A stretch of DNA of 61,515 nucleotides from Neoakkermansia glycaniphila (GTDB lineage Bacteria > Verrucomicrobiota > Verrucomicrobiia > Verrucomicrobiales > Akkermansiaceae): assembly GCF_001683795.1 (NCBI RefSeq), contig NZ_LIGX01000012.1:1-61515 (forward strand), read 5' to 3'. Position 1 is the first letter of the stretch, and each line of letters opens with the position of its first letter. The notes below the pieces were generated by a model that had not been told where the DNA came from, made no database searches, and saw only the letters and a list, made by a program, of their open reading frames with translations. The translations under genes were made by a program, and so were the position numbers. Positions 30,601 to 38,589 of the stretch are shown here, piece by piece.

Positions 30601-33600
30601 CATTATCCCCCGGCTCCGAGGCCTTGGGATCGACCTCCATTTCAGACCTGAACACGACCTTGCGGTATTTATCGTTGCGCACGGTACTCCGGCCCGGTTC
30701 CACGCTCATCACCCCGGTGGCGAGCTGCGTGCCATACGCATCATCATTCGCCATATAACGCTGGGATTCATTGTACTCGCGGAAGATGGAGACCTTCACC
30801 TTCTCCGGCTTCTTCCACGGCTTGCCCTCCGTATCCACCAGCACCACGCGCATGGAGGCAGGCTCCTGCGCCCGGTAAATCGGCCGGTAATAGTCCGGCT
30901 CATGATAAAGTCCGATATAATAGGAAGCCGGATGCACCATCCTGTTGCAGCCACTGGCCAGATGCTCTTCCCGGCCGTTGGCGGTATCCGCCTGCAATAT
31001 AAGCTCGACGGGCACGGGCTGCTCGATCGGCTTCAAATCCAGCGAGATACTCGCCTTGCCGTCCTTGCCGAGCGGAGTCTTCACTTCACGATCGTCCTTG
31101 TAGTCATAGAAATATCCGCTCTTGCTCTCTTCCCAATCCGGCTGCTGGGCAAAAACGAAGGAACCGTAATTTTCAGGATTGAAGCCGCCCCTCCGCGCGA
31201 CAAGCGACCACTCCACGCTGCCGTCCGCTACGGGATACCCCGCATAGTCCTTCGTGGAAACCTCTCCCCGCACCGTCTTGGCCGCCACGGGTTCAACCTC
31301 ACATGCCAGATTGGCCTTGAACGCATTTCTCCGGAATTCCTCGACGGGAATATTCACGCTGAATTCACGCTGCCGCGACTCCATATTCCCCTCTGCACGG
31401 CGTCCGGCAAACGGCGCCATATCCAGCGCATGGCCGCCCTTTCCGTCCGGGAAATAGAGAACGGCCTGAAACGCGCCCACCTCATCCTTGGGAAGCTTGA
31501 ACGTCGCATCGAAAGTGCCGAAAGCCGACCATTCGACCGGCACGCTGGCGATTTCCTTACCCTCATCGCCGTATCTCCGATCCTTGAACAGCGTCAGCAC
31601 AGCCTTTTCCGGCTTCATCACCACCACATCGTTGCCTTTGTGTCCGCGCACAATGCCCTTGATATGCACTTCGTCTCCCGGGCGGTACATCGACCTGTCC
31701 GTGAACAGCAGCGCGCGCCGCTGGTACTCGTACTTCCGTGCGGCAGCGCGGCTCATGCCGACAGAGGAATCGCCGGGATAATAATAACGGCCGTATCCGC
31801 CACCCTCACCGCGGGAAAAATCATCATCCGCATTGTCTCTTCGGCGAGCCTCCGCCAGGGCAAGATAACGATCGCCATCCTTCGAGACTGCCACCATATC
31901 CGCATTTTCGGGCAAGGGAAGAGTCGCCACGCCCTGCCCGTCCGTCACGGCCTCGGCCAGATTGGCGTTGCCCGCATTGCCGAGCACGACCTTCGCACCC
32001 TGCACCGGGGCGCCCGCCTTCAAAGAATAAACATAGCACAGCATCTGCTTGCCGTCCGTCCGGGACCACAGGCCCAAATCCGTGACCTGCAGCACGCCGA
32101 AAGCGTAATTTTCCGTCGTATCGCCGTATGTCGCAGCGTGCGGATCATACAGGGAGGAACCCGTATTCGGAGCATAGCCGAACCGCTTCACGCTACGCAC
32201 CGCCATCGCCGTATCCTTGCCCCGCGCTTCGACCACGTACATGCCGGGCTTCGCCTTGCCTCCGAACAGATCGTCCAGATTGACAATTCTGCGTTGCGGA
32301 AACCATTGCATCGGATTTTCGGGAGCCTTCGGCTTCCATTCCAGCACTCCCTGAGAAGCCGCAGGCACTTCATCGAACTTCACCTCTCCGCACACCGTCC
32401 GGCGAGAGGAAAGCTTGCCGCCCAGCTCCCTGATCTGCTCCTCGCCCTCTTTCCGCTGCTGCGCCGTCAGATCCTGCCGTGCCAGCTGCTCATTCAGGTT
32501 CTGAATCTTTCGGGCAGTTTCAATCTGCTCTTCCTTGAGAGCTTCCTCCTTCTTGCGGGCATCCATCATGCGGCGGAACACGGCTGCCGCCTCATCGCCG
32601 GGAACCTCCTTCACCCGCAGGCGTACATCCTCGATATTCTGGGCCACCATTCCCATGGCATGCTCGCCATGAAGCAGGGAGACGGAATTATCCACATTCA
32701 TCCCGAGATGGGGCGTAAAAGCCTTCACATCCACGGTTTTGCCCACCGTACCGAGCGAAACGAGGCCCGAAGCCGAATGCAGCCCCTTCTCCAGAGCCAC
32801 GCGCAAGCGGAACGCCTCCGGCGCACGGACGCCGATCAGGAAATCGTATACCTGCTCCCTGTCTGCCGGCAGAGGCAGCAGGCTGAATACGGCCTTGCCG
32901 CCGCCGGGAAGCCCGGCCTGCAACGTACCGTCTTCCGCCGGAACGGCTCTCACGCCGTCGGCTTCCAGCACGAGCCCGTGCCGGAACAGCTCCGGCATAT
33001 CCTTCTTCATGACAGGATAGCTCAGGCTGACGGACACGCCCTTCATCTGCAGGTCGGGATACTCCACAGAATCCACATCCAGCGCGCCGATATGGTACGA
33101 CTCCGAATCGGCGGCCAAAGGATATTTCGCTCCGGGCTTCACCGACCAACCGAACCAACCACCCCGATCGGCAGGCAACGGCACGGAAGGCACGACGCGC
33201 ACGACACCTTTCACCACGGCGTCGGCCGGCATCCTGTTCAGCATAATCCCCTTCTTCTCCAGCTCCTTCCGCACCTTCTCCGGCATCGGGTCGGCAGCTT
33301 TCACCGGGTGAACCTCACCGGGCACATTCCCATACTTGAAAACGATCGGAGCATCCGCCGTCAGCATCCGCCCTTCATGCGTCCATGCATACGAGTTCCC
33401 ATCATCATAATCATAGCGGTTGAAGCGCCCTCCAAACACCCACATTTCTCCGGCAGGTTCGTCACTCTCCCGCCATGCGGCCAGCTGCACGGGAGGCGAT
33501 TGCACCTTGAACTCCCTTTCCTCCACGGGCCGGCCGCTCAAATACTTGATGTCCGAACCGAAAGATACCGTATAGGGTGCGCTGGCCCGCACATCATCGG

Positions 33601-33874
33601 GCCATTTGATCCACAGGCTGTTCTGCGATACCCACGACAGGCAGCCCTCCGGAAGGCCCGGAGATACGGAAACCCCGCTCATGTTACCCTTACCGGCATC
33701 GCCGGATGCCCTTGCTGTCTCGCTTTTTTCGCGCACGGGTTCCGGGAAAACAAAACCTGTCATGCCGTGCTGCCACGAGGTCTCCACACGCACTTTCTCC
33801 GCAGCGTGGGCAGAAACAAAAAACATTGAAAGCAGACATGTTGCGCATGCCTGCGAAAGGATATGGGGGAACAT
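27674..33874 (-). CDS. Secreted alpha-2-macroglobulin family protein with thioester
   Basis: The protein has 2,066 aa. The ATG at 33874 gives MFPHILSQACATCLLSMFF and a cleavage site near SAHA-AE; no lipobox is seen. An in-frame TTG at 33898 is rejected because it lies inside the promoter. The N-terminal part has macroglobulin-like domains, with a charged coiled-coil insertion (EEALKEEQIETARKIQNLNE). The MG2-type domain follows (LFTDRSMYRPGDEVHIKGIV), then the bait region and a thioester domain containing YPYGCVEQTAS (Cys ~1595, the CxEQ thioester) and a following helical repeat domain. Such proteins trap proteases covalently and protect the periplasm or cell surface. It is longer than the ~1,650-aa E. 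coli protein. The usual penicillin-binding protein 1C partner is not adjacent. Confidence 0.94.
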   Translation of the reverse strand: MFPHILSQACATCLLSMFFVSAHAAEKVRVETSWQHGMTGFVFPEPVREKSETARASGDAGKGNMSGVSVSPGLPEGCLSWVSQNSLWIKWPDDVRASAPYTVSFGSDIKYLSGRPVEEREFKVQSPPVQLAAWRESDEPAGEMWVFGGRFNRYDYDDGNSYAWTHEGRMLTADAPIVFKYGNVPGEVHPVKAADPMPEKVRKELEKKGIMLNRMPADAVVKGVVRVVPSVPLPADRGGWFGWSVKPGAKYPLAADSESYHIGALDVDSVEYPDLQMKGVSVSLSYPVMKKDMPELFRHGLVLEADGVRAVPAEDGTLQAGLPGGGKAVFSLLPLPADREQVYDFLIGVRAPEAFRLRVALEKGLHSASGLVSLGTVGKTVDVKAFTPHLGMNVDNSVSLLHGEHAMGMVAQNIEDVRLRVKEVPGDEAAAVFRRMMDARKKEEALKEEQIETARKIQNLNEQLARQDLTAQQRKEGEEQIRELGGKLSSRRTVCGEVKFDEVPAASQGVLEWKPKAPENPMQWFPQRRIVNLDDLFGGKAKPGMYVVEARGKDTAMAVRSVKRFGYAPNTGSSLYDPHAATYGDTTENYAFGVLQVTDLGLWSRTDGKQMLCYVYSLKAGAPVQGAKVVLGNAGNANLAEAVTDGQGVATLPLPENADMVAVSKDGDRYLALAEARRRDNADDDFSRGEGGGYGRYYYPGDSSVGMSRAAARKYEYQRRALLFTDRSMYRPGDEVHIKGIVRGHKGNDVVVMKPEKAVLTLFKDRRYGDEGKEIASVPVEWSAFGTFDATFKLPKDEVGAFQAVLYFPDGKGGHALDMAPFAGRRAEGNMESRQREFSVNIPVEEFRRNAFKANLACEVEPVAAKTVRGEVSTKDYAGYPVADGSVEWSLVARRGGFNPENYGSFVFAQQPDWEESKSGYFYDYKDDREVKTPLGKDGKASISLDLKPIEQPVPVELILQADTANGREEHLASGCNRMVHPASYYIGLYHEPDYYRPIYRAQEPASMRVVLVDTEGKPWKKPEKVKVSIFREYNESQRYMANDDAYGTQLATGVMSVEPGRSTVRNDKYRKVVFRSEMEVDPKASEPGDNAGAAFEFIPGQEGKYWIELEAADEAGRPVLTRSSFNVAGREEEEESSWEASDNDNISIEPEKRVYKPGETARLLVKTSLEGNALVCVEREGILRRYTKEIRKDNPVIEIPVLEGDAPNVYVSLVMVRGADGSKRKYKLPAVVSGSASYRVEPVGNRLDIAFDLPEESVLPGSAQSLSGTVKDASGAPVRAEVTLYAVDEGMLSITGYDNPDPLAFFMAERPLCVGSMNLKDAGLLVPGDWSWDSFGNKGTFIGGDGGSAFDAEGGAADLAAQMLDENGHVRKDFRPTACWLAHLDTDAEGRFTAAWKNPDTLTKYRVIAVAADAKDRFGAKAGDYTVNKPVMMVPGVPVFASAGDRLSLPVTVVNTTDKAGTWKVALGQAPAQTVELPAHGQATLYFMTEYRELGPLTMRGSLDPVGSDGAPLPASNLRDRVEQTFDVLFPAPMLGETYHAVLDVKNPELDVIGLVSKQLQDSRDGSIGVTLSTSPISLYMGNLAYLLRYPYGCVEQTASTTLPWILAKKLRPYSPAYEKLDEKEVAARLQEGVDKILSRQNLDGGFSYWVADGHSCEWATPYAGYILLLSREQGAAVPQKAIDSLCTYLSKMNIEKCPGDAALGAWVMSKAGKADRAFINRQLAHMGQLDTLPKLYLALALIDSGSRDAQTLKDIEFLLKPAASDGEGWRPRRTIGNLRLMIRCKLHPEQARDAWQEWSNACRDRGEYTTWGSGWALLAISAYLDAMQGGGKDADVQISAMGNSRVQKIGNASVLVSGDAWKTGSGANMLKDTAPVLKLKSESPVYATIEVKAKPGKTDYPGVTENGLLITRVYEKKDAGGKWKPTDDFRVGDVVRVTLTCTKSPLAGKKLDLSDYEYFALVDYLPSCMEAVNPAITSQRMVEPDDDYAMSSAFDHREFHKDRVASFSSLWIGNGVLNMSYLARVTKAGEVTAPPAKAELMYEPQVYGLSPNRKITVLPAVPQK

Positions 33875-33880
33875 ACCTGC

Positions 33881-33908
33881 ATTGTATACCCCGCCCAAAT
33901 GAAGTCAA
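33881..33908 (-). promoter_or_regulatory. Promoter of the alpha-2-macroglobulin gene
   Basis: TTGACT (33903-33908), a 16-bp spacer and TACAAT (33881-33886) end 6 bases before the ATG at 33874, predicting a leaderless mRNA. This fixes the start codon. Confidence 0.7.
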
Positions 33909-34033
33909 GGGGCAAAAGCAAGGATCATGCCCCCAAGACAGAAAAAACGAATCATACGGACCGGAAAACGGCCGCACCCATCCGCACGAGGCAGACAAAT
34001 GCGGCAGACTCCTCCGGACTCCTGAGCCGAATC

Positions 34034-35692
34034 CTATTTGATCTTCGACGGTTTGACCATCTGGCTCCCCGGAACAATGTCGAAGGATTCACCATTGATC
34101 ACCAGCGTGTACGGCTTATCGGACTTCACATCGACTGCCTTTTTGGCGCTATCGTAGACCACATCCGTCGTGATCCCGGCAAACTTCAGGCGTTTGAGGC
34201 CATGAGTACCGTTCTTGCCCTTCAAAGTCCATTCGATCCTCTTTTTCAATCCGTTGATTTGATGAAAGCCCATCACGTTCTCAATGAACATGGAAATGGG
34301 GCCCAGAGCCGACCACCCGCAGAAATCCGGGCGCGCCGTCCTGCCATGCTCCGTGGCCGGGCGATCCTGCGACGGGCTATAGCATTCCCAAATGGTATGC
34401 TTGCCGTCGAAGCCTTGCATATAAACCGCCAGTATCTGCCGGAGAAGGTTTTCCGACAATTCGTCGGCCAATTCGTCATATCCGTATTTTTCCAGGGCCT
34501 TGGTCGTCATATAGGCCAGAGGCAGCCAGATGCCGCCGCGCCAGTAATCCCCCGTTTCATTATTGTACAGGGGATGCTTGCGAGAAAGCGAGAGATAGGG
34601 GTATTTGCCGCCCAGCTCGCTGAAACCCGAGGAATCCGTCTGCAGGTATGCGACCATCCGGGCCGCCTGCTTGGGCGAGGGGATTTCCGCCATCATCACC
34701 CAGTAGGAAGAGCATGTCTTCACCTTGGAGAAGGTGCCCGACTTGCGCGACAGGTCATAGTAGAATCCATCCTCCTCATCCCAGTAATACTTGTTGACGA
34801 TATCCTTCAGCCCATTGTAGGTTTGCATCCACTGCTTCTGCTTCTCCGTATTGCCGCGGCTCTCATGAATGCGGGCGATGCAGAGTGCGGAAAGCGCCTG
34901 CTGGGCGATCGCATCCACCCAGACTATATCCTTATCCCTGTCCGAAACCGGGTTGCGCGGCGTATTATCCATTCCGGATGCACCCCGGGACCACGTGAAC
35001 CCGATGAAAGGATCCTTCTCATCATAACCGGCCTCGTCTTCGGCAATGAATTTGCCGGAAGGGCTCCGGCGCACCACACCTCTGAAGATGGTCTGCGGAC
35101 TGGCATATTTTTGCCCGCTGCCCTTTTTCACGTTCTGGAAAAAATCGAAATGCTTCTCCAGGAAATTCTCCTTGTCCATCACCTGCTCCATGCGTTTCTC
35201 ATCCGCAGTCATCATGTAGTTATCATACTCCGCCCATGCAAGAATGGGCGGATTGTCGCGCAGGTGGATCTTCAGCCCCGTCTCCACCTGCTTGTGGATG
35301 GGATAATAGATATTGTCCAGCGTCTGCAAACCCGGAAAAGCGGAAGGAGCATAACGCGAATACAGCACCATGAACGCAGAATCCCATATCCATATCTGGT
35401 CGTTATAGACATTTTCGTCCAAATAGGGCGTAGCGGGCAATCCGGGCTTCAGGAATTCCCCGGTACGGGTACGCGATGCGGTGATCTTCCATGCCACCTG
35501 ATACAATTTGGTCAGATTCCGGTCGGGATGGACCACTTCAGGTACTGCGCCCTGCCAGTCCACATTGGCTGCATCGCGATTGACGGAAGAGGGAGTCCAG
35601 TCGGGAAACGGCGCATCCTGCGTCTGAGCGTGCGTATTGGCCGCCATCAGAGACACGGCGGGAAGGAGTATTCTTTGCAAGATGGAGTACAT
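34034..35692 (-). CDS. Exported glycoside hydrolase, GH63/GH37-like (alpha/alpha)6 barrel
   Basis: The protein has 552 aa with signal peptide MYSILQRILLPAVSLMAANTHA. The body matches the six-hairpin glucosidase/trehalase-like fold: YNDQIWIWDSAFM (the acidic residue here is a likely catalytic acid), WVDAIAQQALSALC, DYWRGGIWLPLAYM, and WECYSPSQDRP near the C-terminus with the second acidic residue. Families GH63 (alpha-glucosidase or mannosylglycerate-hydrolase-like) and GH37 (trehalase) share these motifs, and substrate cannot be decided from sequence reading. It is periplasmic or secreted. It is a single gene; the next gene upstream is the divergent atp operon. Confidence 0.85.
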   Translation of the reverse strand: MYSILQRILLPAVSLMAANTHAQTQDAPFPDWTPSSVNRDAANVDWQGAVPEVVHPDRNLTKLYQVAWKITASRTRTGEFLKPGLPATPYLDENVYNDQIWIWDSAFMVLYSRYAPSAFPGLQTLDNIYYPIHKQVETGLKIHLRDNPPILAWAEYDNYMMTADEKRMEQVMDKENFLEKHFDFFQNVKKGSGQKYASPQTIFRGVVRRSPSGKFIAEDEAGYDEKDPFIGFTWSRGASGMDNTPRNPVSDRDKDIVWVDAIAQQALSALCIARIHESRGNTEKQKQWMQTYNGLKDIVNKYYWDEEDGFYYDLSRKSGTFSKVKTCSSYWVMMAEIPSPKQAARMVAYLQTDSSGFSELGGKYPYLSLSRKHPLYNNETGDYWRGGIWLPLAYMTTKALEKYGYDELADELSENLLRQILAVYMQGFDGKHTIWECYSPSQDRPATEHGRTARPDFCGWSALGPISMFIENVMGFHQINGLKKRIEWTLKGKNGTHGLKRLKFAGITTDVVYDSAKKAVDVKSDKPYTLVINGESFDIVPGSQMVKPSKIK

Positions 35693-36363
35693 TGTTCGGA
35701 TCGTCTTGATTGATTCATGGACAGAAAAACACCCGGCCCGACGCCTCTTGCGCGATACCGGACGAGAATTTCGCGTTCACCAACGGAAGAAATGCGGCAA
35801 GGCAATCCGCTCGGATCATGCTTTCGAGCGGGAGCCCGGCATCCTTCCAATAGAAAAACAACACATTACTAATTGATTATTTTCCCCGGAAGTCAAGATT
35901 TTTTTCCAAATACACCATATCCGGCACGGCGGCACCTTATCCGGAAAACAAACAGCAATCCATTCAACATGAAATATATGATAATGATATATGTTTATTC
36001 GACAACATTTCATGCGCGAAAGAGGCCATAACAAGCGTCGTCCATGCGCACCATACGCCAACGAATCACCTCACCTCCGCGCAATGCCAAATAAACTTTC
36101 ATCGCAAGCAAATAGTTAAGATATTAAACAATTATACATTCTTAAAAATTATTCGGCCGCGTTTTTTGCTTGCCTCCCCCCCTCGCCGAATGATACTGTA
36201 TCCACGTTCCTCACTGGGAATCGGTTCTCGTTTTTCCTTGAGGAAGAAACAGCGTTTCTTCAGGCAGTTTGCCAGCCCGGCACCCCCACAGGCAGACGGC
36301 AGAGCACGGCTCCTTGAAGATCCAGCATCACAAGCAAGCGCCAAAGCCGCCCTGCTCAGCATC
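35693..36363. other. Gene-free divergent region upstream of the atp operon
   Basis: These 671 AT-rich bases hold no credible gene. At 35980-35989 is GATAATGATA within a longer AT-rich near-palindrome, resembling part of a Fur box. TTGCCT (36170-36175) and TACTGT (36194-36199, 18-bp spacer) are a possible atp promoter, which would leave a leader of ~155 bases. That leader contains a perfect 8-bp hairpin GAAGAAAC / GTTTCTTC (36243-36261). This long leader contrasts with the very short leaders elsewhere in the window. Confidence 0.45.
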
Positions 36364-37314
36364 ATGTCCGCAACAAAAAACAGGTTTTTCCAGATTTTGA
36401 CGATTCTCTTCCTTTGCTTGGGAGGGCTGGCACAAGCGGAAGAATATGCGGAAGGCGGCCTGGACATGAAGGCGCCCCATCTCTTCGACATCCCCCTGCC
36501 GGGCGGATACTCCCTGCCGTTCTCCAACTCGATGTTCATGCTGCTGCTCGCCGTCATCGTGCTGGCCGCACTGGTCAAACTCGCGACGCGCAAAATGAGC
36601 CTCATCCCCGGCAAAGCCCAGAACTTCGTGGAAATGTGCTACGAAATGCTCTACAATCTGCTTGAATCCATCATCGGACGCAGAATGGCGGACAAATACT
36701 TCTGGTACTTCGGCACCACGTTCACCCTCATCATCCTGAGCAATTACATGGGGCTCATCCCGGGTGTGGGCGTCATCACCTACGAAGGCACCCCCCTCCT
36801 CCGAGGCGCCAATGCGGACATGAACGTCACCATGTTCCTCGGCTTCTTCTTCGCGGCCCTCTGGCTCGTCTGGAGCATCCGCGAACAGGGCCTCAAGCAC
36901 TTCCTGCTCCACATCTTCGGCCCGAAGGGCAATCTCACCGGCTTCATCGGCATCGTCATCCTGCCCCTCTTCCTCTTCATCGGCGTGATCGAATGCGTCA
37001 GCATCGCCATCCGCCCCATCGCGCTGGGCGCACGTCTCTACGGCAACATCTACGCCGGGGAATCCATCATCGAAACCATGGCGCACGTCGCAACCCCCTG
37101 GCTCTCATGGCTTGCCGTCCTGCCCTTCCTCCTCATGGAGCTGTTGATCGGCTTCATTCAAGCCCTCGTCTTCTTCCTGCTCACCGCCATCTTCCTCAAA
37201 ATGCAGGTCGGCGAAGACACGGAACACCATGCCGACGAAAAACACGGCGAAAAAGATCTTCCCGCACCGGACCATGGGCAAACCGTGGGGGCGCGGAACG
37301 AACACAACCAATAA
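36364..37314 (+). CDS. atpB: ATP synthase F0 subunit a
   Basis: The protein has 316 aa from the ATG at 36364 (MSATKNRFFQILTILFLCL); a longer frame starting at 36166 is non-coding in character. The mature part has five to six membrane helices. The conserved helix with the essential arginine reads IRPIALGARLYGNIYAGE, and the final helix LLIGFIQALVFFLLTAIFL carries the usual Gln. The N-terminal hydrophobic segment looks like a signal peptide. The C-terminus has a His/Asp/Glu-rich tail after the last helix. First gene of atpBEFHAGDC; atpI is not seen upstream. Confidence 0.95.
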   Translation: MSATKNRFFQILTILFLCLGGLAQAEEYAEGGLDMKAPHLFDIPLPGGYSLPFSNSMFMLLLAVIVLAALVKLATRKMSLIPGKAQNFVEMCYEMLYNLLESIIGRRMADKYFWYFGTTFTLIILSNYMGLIPGVGVITYEGTPLLRGANADMNVTMFLGFFFAALWLVWSIREQGLKHFLLHIFGPKGNLTGFIGIVILPLFLFIGVIECVSIAIRPIALGARLYGNIYAGESIIETMAHVATPWLSWLAVLPFLLMELLIGFIQALVFFLLTAIFLKMQVGEDTEHHADEKHGEKDLPAPDHGQTVGARNEHNQ

Positions 37315-37338
37315 CAACCACACCAGAACAGACACATT

Positions 37339-37572
37339 ATGTTGGACTTCACCATGCTCGCCACCACAGCGGACCTCATTGCGGAACTTACGGGCAATGT
37401 AGGCTTCGGCCTCTCGGCCATCGGCGCCGGCCTCGGCATCGGACTCATCGGCATGAAAGCCGTCGAAGCGACGGGGCGCAACCCCTCGGCTTCCAATGCC
37501 ATTCTCGTGACGTCCATCGTCCTCGCCGCCCTCATCGAAGGTGTCGCCCTCATCACGATCTTCGTCCAGTAA
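37339..37572 (+). CDS. atpE: ATP synthase F0 subunit c
   Basis: The protein has 77 aa and forms a two-helix hairpin. Helix 1 has the Gly ladder SAIGAGLGIGLIG, the polar loop is ATGRNPSA, and helix 2 has AALIEGVALI with the ion-binding Glu. The residue after Glu is Gly, and the Ser/Thr ligand of sodium-type rings is absent, so proton coupling is the likely mode (inference). No Shine-Dalgarno is seen in the gap after atpB. Confidence 0.95.
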   Translation: MLDFTMLATTADLIAELTGNVGFGLSAIGAGLGIGLIGMKAVEATGRNPSASNAILVTSIVLAALIEGVALITIFVQ

Positions 37573-37620
37573 TCTCCAGCCGCCGCTCCCCGCAGGCGGC
37601 GGCAGACCACCCCTCAGGTT

Positions 37621-38151
37621 ATGCACTCCCTTTTCCTTGCAGCAGCCGGACAGAGCTGGAACCCCTTCGCCCAGTTCGGCGTCACGAGCTGGGAGCCGTT
37701 CGTGGCCAACCTGCTCGCCTTCCTGGCCGCAGTAGCCATCCTGCGCATCTTCGCCTTCAAGCCCATCCAGAAAATCATCGAAGAACGCCGCAAGCGCATC
37801 GCCGAAGGGGAGGAAATGCACGCACGCAGCCAGCAGGAACTCTCCGAAGTCAGGCAGCAAGGGGAAGAAATCATCTCCGAAGCACGGGAAGAAGGCCGCA
37901 AAAGCATCGAATGGGCCAAACAATCCGCTGAAAAGCTGCTGGACGATAAAACGGCCGACGCCGCACGCACCGCACACGATATCATCGACAAATCCCGCAA
38001 GGCGGCAGCGCTGGAAGCGAAACAGGAACAGGAATCTCTCCGGGCAGAGTTCTCCCGCCTCGTCGCCATGGCCACTGCGCAGGTCGCAGGCAAGGTTCTC
38101 ACGGAGGAAGACCACCGACGCATCAACGAGGAAGCCATCAAGAACCTCTAA
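37621..38151 (+). CDS. atpF: ATP synthase F0 subunit b
   Basis: The protein has 176 aa: one N-terminal membrane helix (WEPFVANLLAFLAAVAILRI) followed by a long, charged coiled coil (KPIQKIIEERRKRIAEGEE and onward), as in the peripheral stalk. Single copy; no b' gene follows. The preceding gap of 48 bases lacks a Shine-Dalgarno sequence. Confidence 0.94.
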   Translation: MHSLFLAAAGQSWNPFAQFGVTSWEPFVANLLAFLAAVAILRIFAFKPIQKIIEERRKRIAEGEEMHARSQQELSEVRQQGEEIISEAREEGRKSIEWAKQSAEKLLDDKTADAARTAHDIIDKSRKAAALEAKQEQESLRAEFSRLVAMATAQVAGKVLTEEDHRRINEEAIKNL

Positions 38152-38169
38152 TCGACTCCCGGCATTTCC

Positions 38170-38565
38170 ATGAAGACCTCAAAGGATATACAGGCCCAGG
38201 CGCGGCGGCTCATGCGGCTCTGCCTCTCGCCCGAAGGCGCGCTCGATGAAAACATCGTGCGGCACATATCCGACAGGCTTCTGAAGGAAAAGCCCCGCAA
38301 CTACCTGCCCCTGCTCCATGCCTTCTGCGACCTCGTCCGGCTGGCGGACAACAGGCGCACCGCAACCATCGAAAGCGCCGTGCCCCTCGTCGACGGCGAA
38401 AAAGAAGCCATCCGCCGCAAGCTCTCCGCCAAATACGGCCAGCATCTCCAATACGTCTGGAACGTCCGGCCCGGCCTGATCGCCGGCATGACGGTGCAGG
38501 TAGGCGACGACGTCGCCGACAACAGCATCCGCACGCGCATCAGCCAGATGTTCCCCACCCAATAA
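38170..38565 (+). CDS. atpH: ATP synthase F1 subunit delta, short form
   Basis: The protein has 131 aa against ~175-180 usual. The C-terminal hallmark is intact (LIAGMTVQVGDDVADNSIRT), and position between atpF and atpA fits. The reading frame cannot extend upstream, because the atpF stop TAA at 38149-38151 is in the same frame six codons before this ATG. About 45 residues of the N-terminal helical bundle, which contacts the alpha subunits, are therefore missing or replaced by a shorter version. It connects the peripheral stalk to F1. Confidence 0.88.
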   Translation: MKTSKDIQAQARRLMRLCLSPEGALDENIVRHISDRLLKEKPRNYLPLLHAFCDLVRLADNRRTATIESAVPLVDGEKEAIRRKLSAKYGQHLQYVWNVRPGLIAGMTVQVGDDVADNSIRTRISQMFPTQ

Positions 38566-38589
38566 TTCCTTTTCCACCACCAATCTTCC

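Noticed and set aside
33875..33898. TTG start at 33898 for the alpha-2-macroglobulin gene
   Set aside because: It would place the first codons inside the spacer and -10 box of a strong promoter and put a non-hydrophobic stretch before the signal peptide.
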